From NCBI GenBank assembly GCA_026874595.1, contig CM049316.1, forward strand, positions 15,691,839-15,755,838: a DNA stretch of 64,000 nt, read 5' to 3'. Under the pieces are notes generated by a model. That model searched no databases. It was given only the letters and a program-made list of their open reading frames with translations, and was not told the DNA's origin. The first letter of the stretch is position 1, and each line of letters opens with the position of its first letter. Both the position numbers and the translations under genes were made by a program. This DNA comes from Sipunculus nudus (taxonomy: Eukaryota; Annelida; Sipuncula; Golfingiida; Sipunculidae). Positions 1 through 11,918 of this stretch are shown here, in pieces.

Positions 1-246
1 GTTAATGTTTCTTTGGAACCTCCTTCCGGTCCAATTAGGTGTGCAGCCTTTCCAGAAGTCTTTATCGCAGCAGGACCATCTTCTTATTGTTTTAATGAAA
101 AAAAGGTTAGCCTACTTCAATAAAGACTCGGCACTGCCAATTTATACATCAGGACCCAAAGTGTCACGGATACTCCAGTCATGGATACCACTTGTTGCAA
201 AACGCTTGAGGAGATTAATTGTTTATCCAATGGGAGATGTGGTTAA
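1..246 (+). pseudogene. Edge-truncated coding remnant, one internal stop
   Basis: Frame 1 is open from the window edge except for one TAA at 112-114, then runs on to a TAA at 244-246. The translation reads like real protein: a segment containing EPPSGPIRCAAFPEV, then AAGPSSYCFNEKK, and after the stop TDTPVMDTTCCKTLEEINC. A possible splice donor (AAAAAG|GTTAGC) lies just before the internal stop, so either an exon ends near base 105 or this is a decayed coding copy. I do not recognise the family. The gene would extend off the left edge. Composition is less AT-rich than the flanks, which supports coding ancestry. An ATG-started frame at 5-274 is an overlapping shadow and looks less protein-like. 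Confidence 0.3.
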
Positions 247-734
247 CATGGAGATGCTGGGGATGCCTTGTTAGGTGACCCAGTACCCTTTTTACCACTG
301 CATCACATGTGGTCTCATTTCTCAAGGTGTAAAACGAGACATAATACTTGAGATGATCCTCACCTACCGGTGAATTCGCCAAAAATGACATTTAAACTGT
401 CCTACAGTGGCTATGTCCAGATTGCTAAAAGTTAACCAGATCTTCCATTGAGGCATTGCTGCCGCGGTGGGGGGGGGGGGGGGGAGGAGGAGGAGGAAGA
501 TTTCACTATGTCTATCAGAGGTTTTAGGGGTGGTGTAACCTTTACTCGTATACTTGAGAAGAAGGCAGCGTTTGGAGATATATGTTCTAAGTCTTTGAAA
601 AAGGGTTCATGATAAAAAAAAGGGCCAGGGTCCTCTATCACAAGCTGATGACATATTCTGGGCTATGGCCTGCTGAAGTCGATTTCCTTGAGACGAGCTG
701 GTTTGACCTGAGAATAAAATGGAATGAAATTATA

Positions 735-737
<3 letters not shown>
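247..737. other. Non-coding stretch with poly-G/(GGA)n tract at 469-498
   Basis: No convincing gene. The one obvious landmark is an uninterrupted run of about 16 G followed by (GGA)n to about 498. In one frame this reads as Gly then Glu and joins an open frame to 611 (containing MSIRGFRGGVTFTRILEKK). Its upstream end is closed by a stop at 433-435, and no splice site of quality was seen, so I do not call it a gene. Confidence 0.5.
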
Positions 738-772
<35 letters not shown>

Positions 773-787
773 TATATATATATATGT
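738..787. repeat. (TA)n microsatellite
   Basis: Nearly pure TA dinucleotide run with one 'aaa' interruption, ending in a short TG run. The YIYIYI peptides read across it are an artefact. Confidence 0.95.
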
Positions 788-1107
788 GTGTGTTTGTGGG
801 TAATGTACTTTTTTATACTTCTAATGCTAGCTAATCGGTTGGCTAATCTAGCTGATTATTTTGTACTTTGCAATGTACTTCGACTAAATATGAATGCTCG
901 AAAAGGTGCACACAAAATACATCTGGTTATTTATATGATTTTGTGTATTTGTAATACTATCTAATCATTTGAATGTATGTACATGTATTTATATTCGTTT
1001 TTTTTTATTTTTATTTTTTTACTGTGGTTAACTTAATAAAAAATGATTAAAATGTATAAACAAGGTTTACACAATAGCTAGGTTTTTTTTCAACTAGTTT
1101 ATCATAC

Positions 1108-1235
1108 CTGTTTCTTTGACATATCGTTCCATCACTGGTGCAGGCAGACTTGGTGATGTAAGTTCTAACTGTTGCTTCAGGTCTGAAGGCCAGGGCTGCA
1201 TTTTTGCTGCAAACTTTTCCTTTGTGTAAAGACCA
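1108..1235 (-). CDS. Candidate internal exon, family not recognised
   Basis: On the minus strand one frame is open across this stretch and its composition looks coding: it includes EKFAAKMQPWPSDLK and SPSLPAPVMERYVKETG. It ends at a good splice donor (ACAG|GTATGA). The 5' boundary is uncertain. The frame meets a stop near 1238, and the nearest AG acceptor candidates (e.g. after CACAAAG) lack a strong pyrimidine tract. I cannot name the protein. A second overlapping frame on the same strand is also open but rich in Cys and low-complexity residues, and looks like the shadow. If real, other exons of this gene lie outside the region I could resolve. Confidence 0.3.
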
Positions 1236-1319
1236 TGTTAATTGATTTTCAGGATTTTTGTAATAATTATATATGCCAGGAGTGGTAAAATTATTTAAAT
1301 AAATGTACAACCTCTGAAA

Positions 1320-3600
1320 TAAGTAGTTCTTTTCTCAGTTGTTTTGATTTGTGCGTGTGTATGCGTGATTGTGTAGTCTAGCTCCTATATATGCTATTAA
1401 TTCTTTTAGTTTGTCTTCAGTATCAACTCCTTAATAAAATTGATGTTTCTCACATTTTTACATAATTAAATAAGTTGTAACAATGCTAGTTAGGCCTACG
1501 CATACAAGCGTACACGTCATAAAAGATTCCTTCACGAAGGCGATGTCCGTGGTTAAGCTACATCTGGTCTAAAGATCCGTACACCGGTTATAGTATTCTT
1601 TTAAGTGATTTGAATTAAAAAAAAACAATCATTTATTGATAAAGGGTTAAAAACGGCTAACCCGATACAGCTTTAATTGATTAAGAAATGATTAGGAATG
1701 AACTTCCACAAACGAAAGTATGTCTATATTGTTAATTATTATAAACATACCTAAGTTTAATGAAGAGGAGCTAATTACACCATTGCTTTGGAAAAATAAT
1801 GCACAACTAATGAAATACCTCAAACCAAGCCTGTAGTTTAAAGGTTTGCGAGATTTAAGAAAATTATTTTATGACAGACTCACACATATGGTCTTTAGGA
1901 TACCTTTCCGATTCAGATTAGTCAAAGCTGCTATCGTATTGTGTTACCGGTTCTTCTAGTTACTGCTATACTTCTTAGCCAAGACATCGTAATTCCATCG
2001 TCAATGGGAATTGCTCTAGTTTACTAAAAGGATCCCCAAGGGTGACTCACAGTGTACGATGAGACACGGGAACTAAGGCTAGATTTTTCAGTCCTGAGCA
2101 GCGACCTGCCTAATCGAATTAATGCAAGATGAATAAATAGCTAATACAAGGAGGACATTTGTCGAGCTATAAAATACACTTGAGGAAATAATTTAAAGTA
2201 TGGTATCACAAAAAGCATGATTAATGAGGTAAATATTTTGAACAAATAAATTATGGGCAGGTTAGCAGCATTAAACAAATGCTAAACGTCTGGTTGGAGC
2301 GGGAAACACATCTCTGTTGGTTTTTAATTTGCTTTCGTTCATATGCTTTGGTTTACTAGGATCTGTTCTTCAACTGGTTGTATTACACTTTCAGATAAGA
2401 GGAAGGTTAACTATATAACACTATATGTATCCGACTGTCTTGGTGAAAATCATACAAAGTCACAGCCTCTGCTTTTTACTGGGTATATCCAAGCCTTGAT
2501 TCTGGGCTTTGAAATCCTGCATTTACATCACATTGACATTTAGAATAATGAACCAGTTCCCATCTCTTTTCTGCAACAAAATAAATAAAAAAAATAATAA
2601 TAACGGGTAGATTAAGGCAGCATGGAGACGACATATTAAAATAACCACTTTCTTTATGAAAGTAACAAAAATGTGTTGCAATTTAACATTTACGCTAAAA
2701 AATACAAAGAAAAATTGTTATAAACAAGAGGAACCCGCATCGTTAATTGAGATTAAAAAAAGTCATAAACGTCACGACGATATATAAAACAATATCTAAA
2801 CCTCTCAGGCCATCGAAATACCTGGCGGCGAATGTCTGTTGATTTTTAATATTTCCAGATGCACAGAAGAAGGCTTTCCTTCAGACGATTATAATGCATA
2901 GTGGAACATGTTTGGATTTTTATAGCATAAATACCAGGTATAGCATTCAAATGGGTATGGGCGTCATGCATTCAATAAAATATAGGTGGATTTCCCCAAG
3001 TGGCTTAATAAAGTATATTATGAATTAAATCAGTATTTATAAATTTATACCATCATGTATATAGTGCCGTTCAGTGCAAGACTTCGGATTAGGGAAGATT
3101 GACTGTTCAAAATAGGGGTTAGTTCTGCTCCTGTCATCATTAATTAATCATTGACAATCCTTTCCATACATTTTTGCTTCTCTAGATAGATTTATTGTCA
3201 CCAGGGAAACAAGAGATTCCCGCCTGAAAAAAAATGAAAGAGTTCTGCGTAAGCTTGTGGTAACTGAACTGTTGCCTCTTTCAGGTCGATGATGTGAAAT
3301 ACCTAAGTTATTTCTAATATACCTGTTGACATTACCCTGCTACGAAGTCTTAGAACATCAGGAACACCCAGAGCAATTGGGTCTTTCTTAATATCTATAG
3401 AAGTTTTATTTCTAACCACCTGTAAACCGAATTTTCACTACTGAACAATGCACCAGGGAGGATGTGCGTTTAACTTGATGCCCTGATCAGGACGAAGGAT
3501 TCGTCGATCAAAATACATTTTTAAAAGTAAATGTTCAGGATGCTCCGTGAATTTCTAGAGACACATCATCGTATGACCTTGGACAGCATTATTTATAATA
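1320..3600. other. Intergenic, no gene recognised; diverged repeat at ~1949-2060
   Basis: AT-rich DNA without coding-like frames longer than about 65 codons. The stretch 1949-2060 resembles 23466-23575 in the same orientation; shared words include 'ttcttctagtta', 'caagata/acatcgtaatt' and 'aaggatc/taggatcatcaag'. The two are old copies of one interspersed or duplicated sequence. Nothing else was identified. Confidence 0.5.
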
Positions 3601-3608
3601 ATTTTACA

Positions 3609-3810
3609 GACCCATCAGTTCTCCTGCTACCAGGAAGCACTATTATCAAATCGAGAAATAACCATTACAGCTTTTGTGTGGGATGCCAAATATATCCACT
3701 CATGTTATAGACCTATCAGTTCCCCTGCTACCAGGAAGCATTATTATCGAATCGAGAAATAACCATTACAGCTTTTGTGTGCGATGCCAAATATATCCAC
3801 TCTTGTTTGT
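3609..3810. repeat. Two-copy tandem duplication, 101-bp unit
   Basis: The block beginning 'gacccatcagttctcctgc' repeats 101 bases downstream as 'gacctatcagttcccctgc'. Both copies run through 'taccaggaagca', 'aataaccattacagc' and 'atgccaaatatatccactc'. Only a handful of substitutions separate the copies, so the duplication is recent. Confidence 0.9.
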
Positions 3811-4779
3811 TTGACAGGAAGCTTACATTAAGCTTGAAGCTTAGTTCAAGGAACTTAAGACATTTCTAGAGATGGGCATTATATTATTTTGACAGAAAAC
3901 CCATGCAGGTTAGAATCCCAGAATGTTCACATCATTGAAGCTTTATGGGATCTGGTAGTCCGGATTATCGGCCAGCTGTAGTTGTTTGTCATCTGTAAAC
4001 CAAACAATCCTTTTAACATAAAAGACATTGGGATTTGTTGTTTTGATTTCACAAATGCCAGAGAGCAGCACTACCTCGACCATAAATGTTAAACTGAACC
4101 AGAAAGAAGAATTTGCACAGTAATTGCTGATACCCAATGAATTTGGCCTTACTTGGGCTTTTTTTACACAGCGTGTACAGTCTTACTGTAGGATATGCAT
4201 GTCTCAACCCCTGAGGCTGGACTTAAAGCCCGCACAGACTGTCCACAAGGCCAAATCAGCATACCACGGCCATGGTCAATTAAAAAAAATATGGGAATAT
4301 TTTCCTAAAAGCTTTTGAAACTATGATTTTTTACTAAATTTAATACTCTCTAACTTGTCGAAGCAAAGCTGCCAAGCCTGTCAAACTTGTAAAACAACCT
4401 GCTACGGTTATAGCCTCTCTTCGTTATTGCCAACCGTGGACTATGGCAGACCAATTTAACCAAAAAACCTTGTACAGGAATTAACTGGATAAAAAATTAA
4501 TATTGGCGTTGTCCAATATCTTATCCTTGCTGCTATTTCTGCAATAAAGATGTTGTTTTAACTATACAAGTTGTGATGGTACACACATTCCAATAAAAAA
4601 TGTATCAATTGTAACAGACAATCGACGTAACACCATTAATGATGTATGCAATAATTTTTCAAAATTGTCTCAAAAGCAATAGAACATAATCATGCCAATT
4701 CCTTCTGTAACGACGTCATGTTTACCTGAATAAGATATATTTGGTTTCTGAGGTAACACGAGTAGGAATCAAGTTGGTA

Positions 4780-4871
4780 CTATTTGCTTATTAGAACATC
4801 AAACCTCCTAATCTTGTAGTCATCGGTTATATCGGCGATCAGCTTCAGTATTTCTTGTCTGAAGGTCTCGT
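4780..4871 (-). pseudogene. Exon-like fragment, possible DUF4440/SnoaL-like (NTF2 fold) N-terminal exon
   Basis: Minus strand: a long pyrimidine tract and acceptor (TTTGCATATAG|AC) at 4871 is followed by an open frame reading ETFRQEILKLIADITDDYKI then RRFDVLISK and a stop at 4780-4782. The frame, splice phase (two leading bases, AC) and sequence match the exon at 23050-23215: both have a QEI start and an RFDV block. DUF4440-type NTF2-fold proteins begin with a helix of this kind followed by 'slY..D..lmpPG'. Here the frame stops just before that segment, so the copy is probably broken. A frame at 3943-4080 on the same strand (RIVWFTDDKQLQLADNPD) could be a decayed downstream exon, but that is speculative. 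Confidence 0.3.
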
Positions 4872-4992
4872 CTATATGCAAACAGAAAAACAAAGGGTTA
4901 AAAGGAATACAATGGAAATGTAAATAGGCTTGGGAGACTTCTTCTTGCAGTGTTTCTTTCCTAATACTTGAAAGGAACCAATCTTTATTCTT

Positions 4993-5690
4993 TTAAGGCT
5001 CGACCTACTTGAGCTTAGGAAATTAGCACGGGTGCTATACCGTAATTTATAAACAGAAAGAGTTTATCGTAAGAAACTTATAAAACAAATAATCATGTCG
5101 GCTTAAAATATGCTATATTGAGTTTGCAAATACAAAAAAAAGTATTATGCGGGTTTGCTGAATTTACCGGCACGTCACTAGCAAACTGCTTTAGGTAAAT
5201 AAACACTGGCCATGTTGTTTAAGCCATTTAACATAATTAAATCTTTTATGCCCTACCTGCTTGGGCTTACGAAATTAACATGGGTGCTATACCGTATTTA
5301 TTAATAGAATAAGTGTATCGTCAGAAAACTTAATAAACAGAACGCGTGTGACATCATAAATGTCGGTTACGAAAAGACATTAACGTATTGACACGAGCCA
5401 TTGTGGTGGTGTTTTTCTCTGTACAGATAAAGCACAACCGACGCTGCGGAAAAAATGCATTATCTAAAAAATGATTATATCGCAGATGTGGCAATGTGCT
5501 ATCCGACAGGATTTGCTACGTTTTCGAATCCACTCGATTATTTTCTCGGCTTAAAATATGCTATATTGAGGTTGCGAATACAAAAGAAGTATTATGCGGG
5601 TCTGCTGAATTTACCGACACGTCACTAGCAAACTTTTTATAAGTGAATTAGCACTGACAATGTTTAAGCCATTAAACATAGTTGTACGGT
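4993..5690. repeat. Partial tandem duplication (A1-B1-A2-insert-B2)
   Basis: Block A (4993-5095; 'cctacttgagctta', 'gggtgctataccgta') recurs at 5255-5345. Block B (5099-5240; 'cggcttaaaatatgctatattgag', 'tattatgcgggt', 'acacgtcactagcaaact') recurs at 5547-5690. The order A1 B1 A2 then about 200 unrelated bases then B2 fits a tandem duplication of a ~250-bp segment that was later split by an insertion at about 5346-5546. No coding function is apparent. Confidence 0.8.
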
Positions 5691-6808
5691 GTAGGTAAAA
5701 CGTTGCAAATGATAATAAAGCCATCTAGGCGCTGTTTGGTAATTCACATGTACGTAAACGCAAGTCTGATTATAATTATCATGCGCTATAACACGTAAAC
5801 ATATATGAGCTAAGCGAAAATCTGCGCAGGGGTACGAATCTTCTGTTTTGGGAATCTATTTAAAAGAATCATATCCCCTAAAGCATTATGGCTTCTAAAA
5901 ACGCTGATGTCGTAAGTATTATTGTGGTATAGTGTATTTATATAGGCCACAGAAACTACAGTGATGGCGTTTATAATAATGAAGTCAAATGCGTCATTAT
6001 AGACCAGAGAACATGTTGAATCACAGCTGTTTCAAAACAAATAACATGCACGTGAATGTTCCTATGATAATGAGTCTGCGTGCAGCCAGGCTCATTTCTT
6101 TAACCATATTACCGTGCAGTAGTAAACAAGTACACAATTTATATACTAGTATTGTAATCTGGGGCGGATACTAATGTGTTAATTATCGTGTTTAAAACAG
6201 GGCGATTTGCATTCGATTAATGAGTTATCTTTTTAGCTGTAACATTTTAATTACCCTGGTTATATCCAGGTCCGTTTATTGATCTCTGATTGAGGAATAT
6301 ATGATGTTGAATTGTTGTCATAATTAAATATTGTTAAGTTTGACGTCTTACTGAATTCCGTCTAATGTTATATTGTGAATGATTGTGAGTAAACTAGCTT
6401 TAGTGATCTCAAGCAAGAATGGTGATTTTTATATGAACTCTAATCTGTATGATCACAGCTACGTTATAGTGGTGACAGCAGCGTGATATTATTAATGCCT
6501 CTTGATAGGTTCAAACGCTTTCTAACAGTAGATAAGAATTTGATTATTCAGCAGTTTCATGCTGCAACGTACCACAATGGACAATTCAGCAAATTTAGCC
6601 TTTGATCATGATCAACACTGATAGCCTTCTCAGTATATTTCGATAACTCATGCAATTCGCAAATATATAATTCAGCAAAATAGGCAATACGGTAGGTGTG
6701 TACGTTTTATTGTTTATTTCCTACTGGTATATAGATATTTAGAAAGTACTAAAAAGTGTGATATGAAATAATATGTATTTCGTGAACTATTAGAAATTAT
6801 ATTCAGTT
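5691..6808. other. Intergenic, nothing recognised
   Basis: AT-rich sequence with no coding-like frame, no inverted repeat of note and no match to other parts of the window that I could see. Confidence 0.5.
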
Positions 6809-6833
6809 AATATATATATATATATATATTCAG

Positions 6834-6870
<37 letters not shown>
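6809..6870. repeat. (TA)n microsatellite, internally duplicated flank
   Basis: Two TA runs separated by 'attcagttaa', which also precedes the first run. This indicates slippage duplication of the flank together with the repeat. Confidence 0.95.
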
Positions 6871-6873
<3 letters not shown>

Positions 6874-8650
6874 TTTAATGTTTCAGTCAGGAGTTAATGA
6901 TAAAGTGACCAAAGAAGCTTCACTAGATGAAATAACTCCAGCAGGGTGACGCATATTGCTTTGTGGGCAGTAAATATTTACAAGAAATGCAGCAGCTCAG
7001 CAGGGACTACCATGAGTTAGGCCTGAATATGGCGAACCACTTATTCTCTCTAGGATTGAACCGACCCTTTGCTAGCGGGTGTACTCCTCCATACATTCCC
7101 CTTATCCATTTCCATTTGAATTTAGAGATATATTAACGTACTTTAAATTTTCAATTGATAAGCAAGCATATCAGATGCAGCTAATACAACGAATTCACGG
7201 TTATCAACACCAGAATATCATGCATCGAGGGTCATTGTTAGGGTCACCAATCGCCATATCCTGCTTCGTCTAATACTGCCAAGGCTCACTAGGTTTTGAG
7301 ATGATGGACACCAGAAGGGAGTCCGTATCTTCAAGAATGCAATGACTAGATCAGCTCACCTGGAAGTGGTGCATTCAGTTAACCACCTAAAGCTAATAGA
7401 AATAAGGAAGTGTGATTCCAAGCTAAATATCAGCATGCCAAAATGGAATCCCGTGACAAAAACATCACCATTTTGAATAAAAATTAATAATGGGTATAAA
7501 TGGTAAAAGAGATGCTCCTACATCACACTTAACATCCACCAACCAATCCGATCACTTCACCAGTAATTGAGGTCATCAGATACAGTAAAATTTCTGTTAG
7601 TAAACTGCAGCTAGATACTGGTCATGACGGACCGATGCCAGTGTCAATGAGAGATGTCCGAATGAAGTTTGCCAAGAAAACCACATTTTCCAGAGACGCA
7701 TTCATCCAACCTTCTATTGCTGCATCTGGTGACCAAAGACCTTTCTCACCTCTAGGTTACCCTAAACCTGCGCCATCAAACCCCACTTGTATAGATAACA
7801 TGTTAAACACAGGAAAAGTTAATCCACGAAAAAACGAGAAACCACTTGAAAGAACCTTTTACAGGAAAATCTGGCCTCTCAGTGTGTGATTTTACCTGGG
7901 CAAGCCTTATATAAACATCTTATGCAGCCACGTGTCATGACGGCTTCTTTCCTAAGACAAAATTTGGGAGGGGGGGGGATATATGCACAGAAATAAAATG
8001 ACGTGTCTAAAGCTAATTTTGTTCAATAACCGATTGATTCACTCTTTCTATGATTAATTAACTTTCCTTTATAAATCATAAAGCATCAGCTATCAAAATG
8101 AAATATAAAGGTACGTATCCTTCATAAAAAATAAAAAAGTATGCTCCCATGGGTATTCTTGGGCCAACGCGATAGGCATTCAATTATATCTGAGAACATA
8201 CTATTGATTGAAATCCATAATTTATTTGTCGTTCAAACATTTGTAATGTTGACGCATGGTTTATTGATTATCAATATCGCCAAGTTATTCGAGTAAGCAG
8301 GACAGGATATGGGTAAATAAAGGTTAAGAATGACTTACTTTATGTGTTTTTATTCCAGGGGCGAAACGAAGGGTCAGCTTTGTTCCCCATTTAAGTATAT
8401 TTATGTTTCACTGTACATCTGTTCCCCAGATTCAGTATGGTTAGTTTTATATTAAAAAACAGTAGCAGAAATAAGTATGACATGTTAACATAATAACCAG
8501 TTTGATTATGTTTGTAAGGAAAAACACACAGACCTGATCCCAAATTATTTACAGAGGAAGAAAGCATAAAGTATAATGCATAAAGACTTTAGCAATAACT
8601 GTTACGTTTTGGATTGTTTAAGTTGAAAGTTGGTAATGGTATAAACTTTA
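6871..8650. other. Low-density region with an unassigned 84-codon frame (7635-7889)
   Basis: An ATG-started plus-strand frame at 7635-7889 encodes an 84-residue basic, proline-containing peptide (includes MRDVRMKFAKKTTFSRDAF and GYPKPAPSNPTC). It has no recognisable domain, signal or splice context and could be a remnant of a mobile element or chance. A poly-G tract lies at 7969-7978. Nothing else is supported. Confidence 0.35.
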
Positions 8651-8877
8651 TTTATTTTACATGGATTGTACAACTAGTTATAATAACTAACACAAGGCAC
8701 TCTTTATAGCTCTGATGTTCGCGCTCGGTAGTCGATAAAGATAGAGGTAACCGCTGGACCCGGACAAAACCACCGACCTTGGAAGGGACTATAGCCCATC
8801 TCATAGCCACGCCGGGAATCGAACCCTGGTCGCAAGCGGAGAGGGCCGTGTGTTTTACAAATCAGCTGTCAGGCTGG
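8651..8877 (-). mobile_element. tRNA-derived SINE, copy 1
   Basis: About 230 bp that matches 51378-51607 along its length ('tttattttacatggat', 'gaggcactct', 'ggtcttgga.gg', 'tctcatagc.a.gccggg'). On the minus strand both carry a tRNA T-arm/B-box-like sequence (GGTTCGATTCC at about 8815-8825). This implies a tRNA-type RNA polymerase III promoter and a tRNA head on the right-hand side. Transcription would run leftward. The A-box half is degraded in this copy. Confidence 0.7.
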
Positions 8878-8880
8878 TAA

Positions 8881-9090
8881 GGTGGGTGGTACTTGGGCGG
8901 TTAATGGTGAGGTGGTCATTTACTAGGGTGGGTAATGGTGAGGTGGTCGTGTTACTAGGGTGGGTAATGGTGAGGTGGCCATGTTACTAGGGGAGAAATG
9001 TTGAGGTGGTCGTGTTACTGGTATGGGTAATGGCGTGGTGGTCGTGTTACTGGGTAGGGTAATAATGAGGTGGTCAAGTTAATGTTGTGG
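8881..9090. repeat. 32-bp minisatellite, left block
   Basis: About six diverged copies of a 32-bp GT-rich unit whose core is GTGGTCGTGTTACTGGGGTG followed by GGTAATGGTGAG. It is the same family as 9600-10925 and is separated from it by about 510 bp of unrelated DNA. Confidence 0.9.
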
Positions 9091-9599
9091 CGAGGTCGTC
9101 CTAGGGACGAGGTTGATATGTTGGAAACTGTAAGGGGCGAAGACACCAAATAGAGAAGCGATTTGGCTTGAGGACGAGGTGTAGAGAACGTTGTTTGTTG
9201 AGAAGTAAGTGGTGGACTGATGCTAAAGGGCTCGATATCTTAGAGAATTATAAGGCGGGTCGTGCAAGATTGACCTCAAAGTGTTTAGTTGGTGGAGACC
9301 ATTGGCGGCTGTAACACAGGTTGTAATATCTTTAAGTGGCCAGTATAAACTCTGAAAGTACGTTGGGGGATCCAGAATTGCCAAATTCAGATGAATATCT
9401 GAATATCGGGAAAATGTTTGCACGCAGCTGTGGACAGTCCAGTAGATGTCGAGCCCAGACCTCCCCATTTAAGAAATAGCAGACACCAACCCGTGGTAAT
9501 TCTATATGGAATGATAACTTTGTATGTCTTTCGTTTTTCATACAAATGGACTGACTTGTTTACTTTTGTCTGGTAGCTAACAGTTACTCCTGACTGTGT
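9091..9599. other. Non-repetitive spacer inside the minisatellite
   Basis: Contains no 32-bp units. Its left edge ('gttgatatgttgga', then 'aaggggcgaag') resembles the DNA just right of the second block ('gttgatacgttga', 'aagggcagat'). The two minisatellite blocks may therefore share a duplicated right flank. Overlapping minus-strand frames here (9223-9541) show no recognisable protein. Confidence 0.5.
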
Positions 9600-10925
9600 G
9601 TTAATGATGAGATGGTCGTGTTACTGGGGTGGGTAATGGTGAGGTAGTCGTGTTACTGGGGCGGTAATTGTGAGAAGGTCGTGTTACTGGTGTTAGTAAT
9701 GGTGAGGTGGTCATGTTACTGGGATAGGTAATGGTGAGGTGGTGTTGTTACTTGGATGGGTAATGGTGAGGTGGTCGTGTTACTGGGATGGGTAATGGTG
9801 TGATGGTCGTGTTACTAGGGTGGGTAATTGTGAGGTGTTTGTGTTACTAGGGGGTAATGGTGAGATGGCCTTGTAACTAGGAGGTAATTGTAAGGTGGTA
9901 GTATTACTGGGATAGGTAAAGGTGAGGTTTTCGTGTTATCTGGTGGGTAATGATCAGGTGGTCGTGTTACTGGGGTGGGTATTGGTAAGGTGGTCGGATT
10001 ACCGGGTTGAGTAATGGTGAGATGATCTTGTTACTAGGGTGGATAATGCCGAGTTGGTCGTATTACTAGGGGGACAATTGTGATGTGGTAATGCTACTGG
10101 GTGGGTAATGCTGAAGTGGTCGTGTTACTGGGGTAAGTAATTGTGAGGTTGTCATGTTACTGGGGCGGGTAATAGTGAGGTGGTGTGGTTTCTGGGGCGG
10201 GTAATTGGGGATGGTCGTATTAGAGGGTCGGGTGTTGTGTGGCGGTAGTGTTACTAGTTCGGGTAATGGTCAGTTGGTCGTGTTACGGGGATCGGGTAAT
10301 GGTGAGGTGGTCGGGTTACTGGGATTGATAATGGTGAGGTGGTTGGGTTATTGGGGTGGGTAATGGTGATATGGTCATGTTACTAGTGCGGATAATGCCC
10401 TGGTGGTCATGTTACTAGGGGGTGGGGTGGGGTTAATGTGATGTGTTCGTTTTACCGGGGTGGGTAATGCTGAGATGGTCGTGTGACTAGGGGAAGAATA
10501 GTAAGGTGGCATTGTTGCTGAAGTGGGTAATGGTGAAGTGGTCGTGTTACTCGGGAGGGTAATGGTGAGTTTGTCGTGTTACTGGGGTGGGTAATGGCGG
10601 GGTTCTCGTGTTACTAAAATAGGGTAATGGTGAGATGGTCGTCTTACTGAAATGGGGTAATGGTGATTTGGTCGTGTTACTGGGGTGGGTAATGGTGAGG
10701 TGGTCGTGATAATAGGTTGGGTAATGGTGAGGTTGTCGTGTTACTGGGGCGGGTAATGGTGAGGTGGTCGTATAATATGTTAAGTTAATTGAGAGGTGGT
10801 CATTTTATAGGGTAGGGTAATGGTTAGGCGGTCGCGTTGCCAGGGTGGGTAATGGTTAGACAGTCGTGTTACTTTGGCGGGTAGTGGTGAGGTGGTCGTG
10901 TAACTTGGGCGGGTAATAGTGGGGT
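9600..10925. repeat. 32-bp GT-rich minisatellite, main block (~41 units)
   Basis: Head-to-tail copies of a 32-bp unit (core GTGGTCGTGTTACTGGGGTG), each diverged by several bases with occasional 1-3 base indels. The plus strand is G-rich, with runs GGGG-N-GGG-N-GG that could favour G-quadruplex formation. The core matches 18 of 20 bases to the sub-terminal repeat of the Tigger-like element at 20640-21625, read on the opposite strand. No open frame of note. Confidence 0.95.
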
Positions 10926-11873
10926 GTTGATACGTTGAAGAAGAATTTTAAGGGCAGATTTCAATGTAAATGTATATAGTTTTCCAAAGGAAAAATGTGC
11001 GTTATGTAAAGCTATATCCAGCCAGTGACAAAGAAAGATGCAGCCCCGGTAGTGGCTTATATTAGGTCACAGGTAATCATGCAGGTGCTCTACTCTGGGC
11101 CATTTTATGTAATATGTGAGACTTGTCACAAGTATAAGTCTACAGTACTGAACAGTCTAAACATACAACATTATGGCCAGGTTCATTTGTACAACATCAT
11201 GTCCAGTGGGGACTGCAAAAACGAATCTGTCTAAAAAAATAGAGAATTAAGTTTTCATTTGCTCAACACTTTTATATACAGTAAACCCTCTCCGGAAAAT
11301 AGAATAATCGAAGGAACATGAACAGAAATGGAATGGGCATTATATTCTGGTAAAGGTGATTACCGTTACTACAACCATATTTTTTTGGCTCGCAGAAACC
11401 CACATTTAATCTTGTAACCCGCCCTGCCCCGCATAAGCCAGATTTTAGCCCGGACCCGCCCCCACCCCGCAGTTGAAATTTCTTTGACCCACACGGTGAA
11501 ATCATGAAATCAAGACTTTATGTTTATAAAGTGCAACAAGCATTTGAAATAATATAAATCATTTCTCGTTATTCTTCAGACAATTTTTTATCTATCCCAT
11601 ATCTTGATGAGACTAACTATCACATCTGCATACTTTGTAAGCTTTCATTTCTCTGATGCATTTTAATAAAGGTTAGAAGATACAATTCTTGCATTACTTT
11701 TTGACAATATTAAGGTTTGTAATCGTGGCTGTAATCATGAATACTTTTTTAAGTAACCATAAAGTAAACGTAATCGTAATCGATTACATGAACTTATTTG
11801 GGCAATCGTAATCGTTTACTTTCAAAGTTATCGTAATCGTAATCGATTACATATATCAAATAATCACCCCATG

Positions 11874-11918
<45 letters not shown>

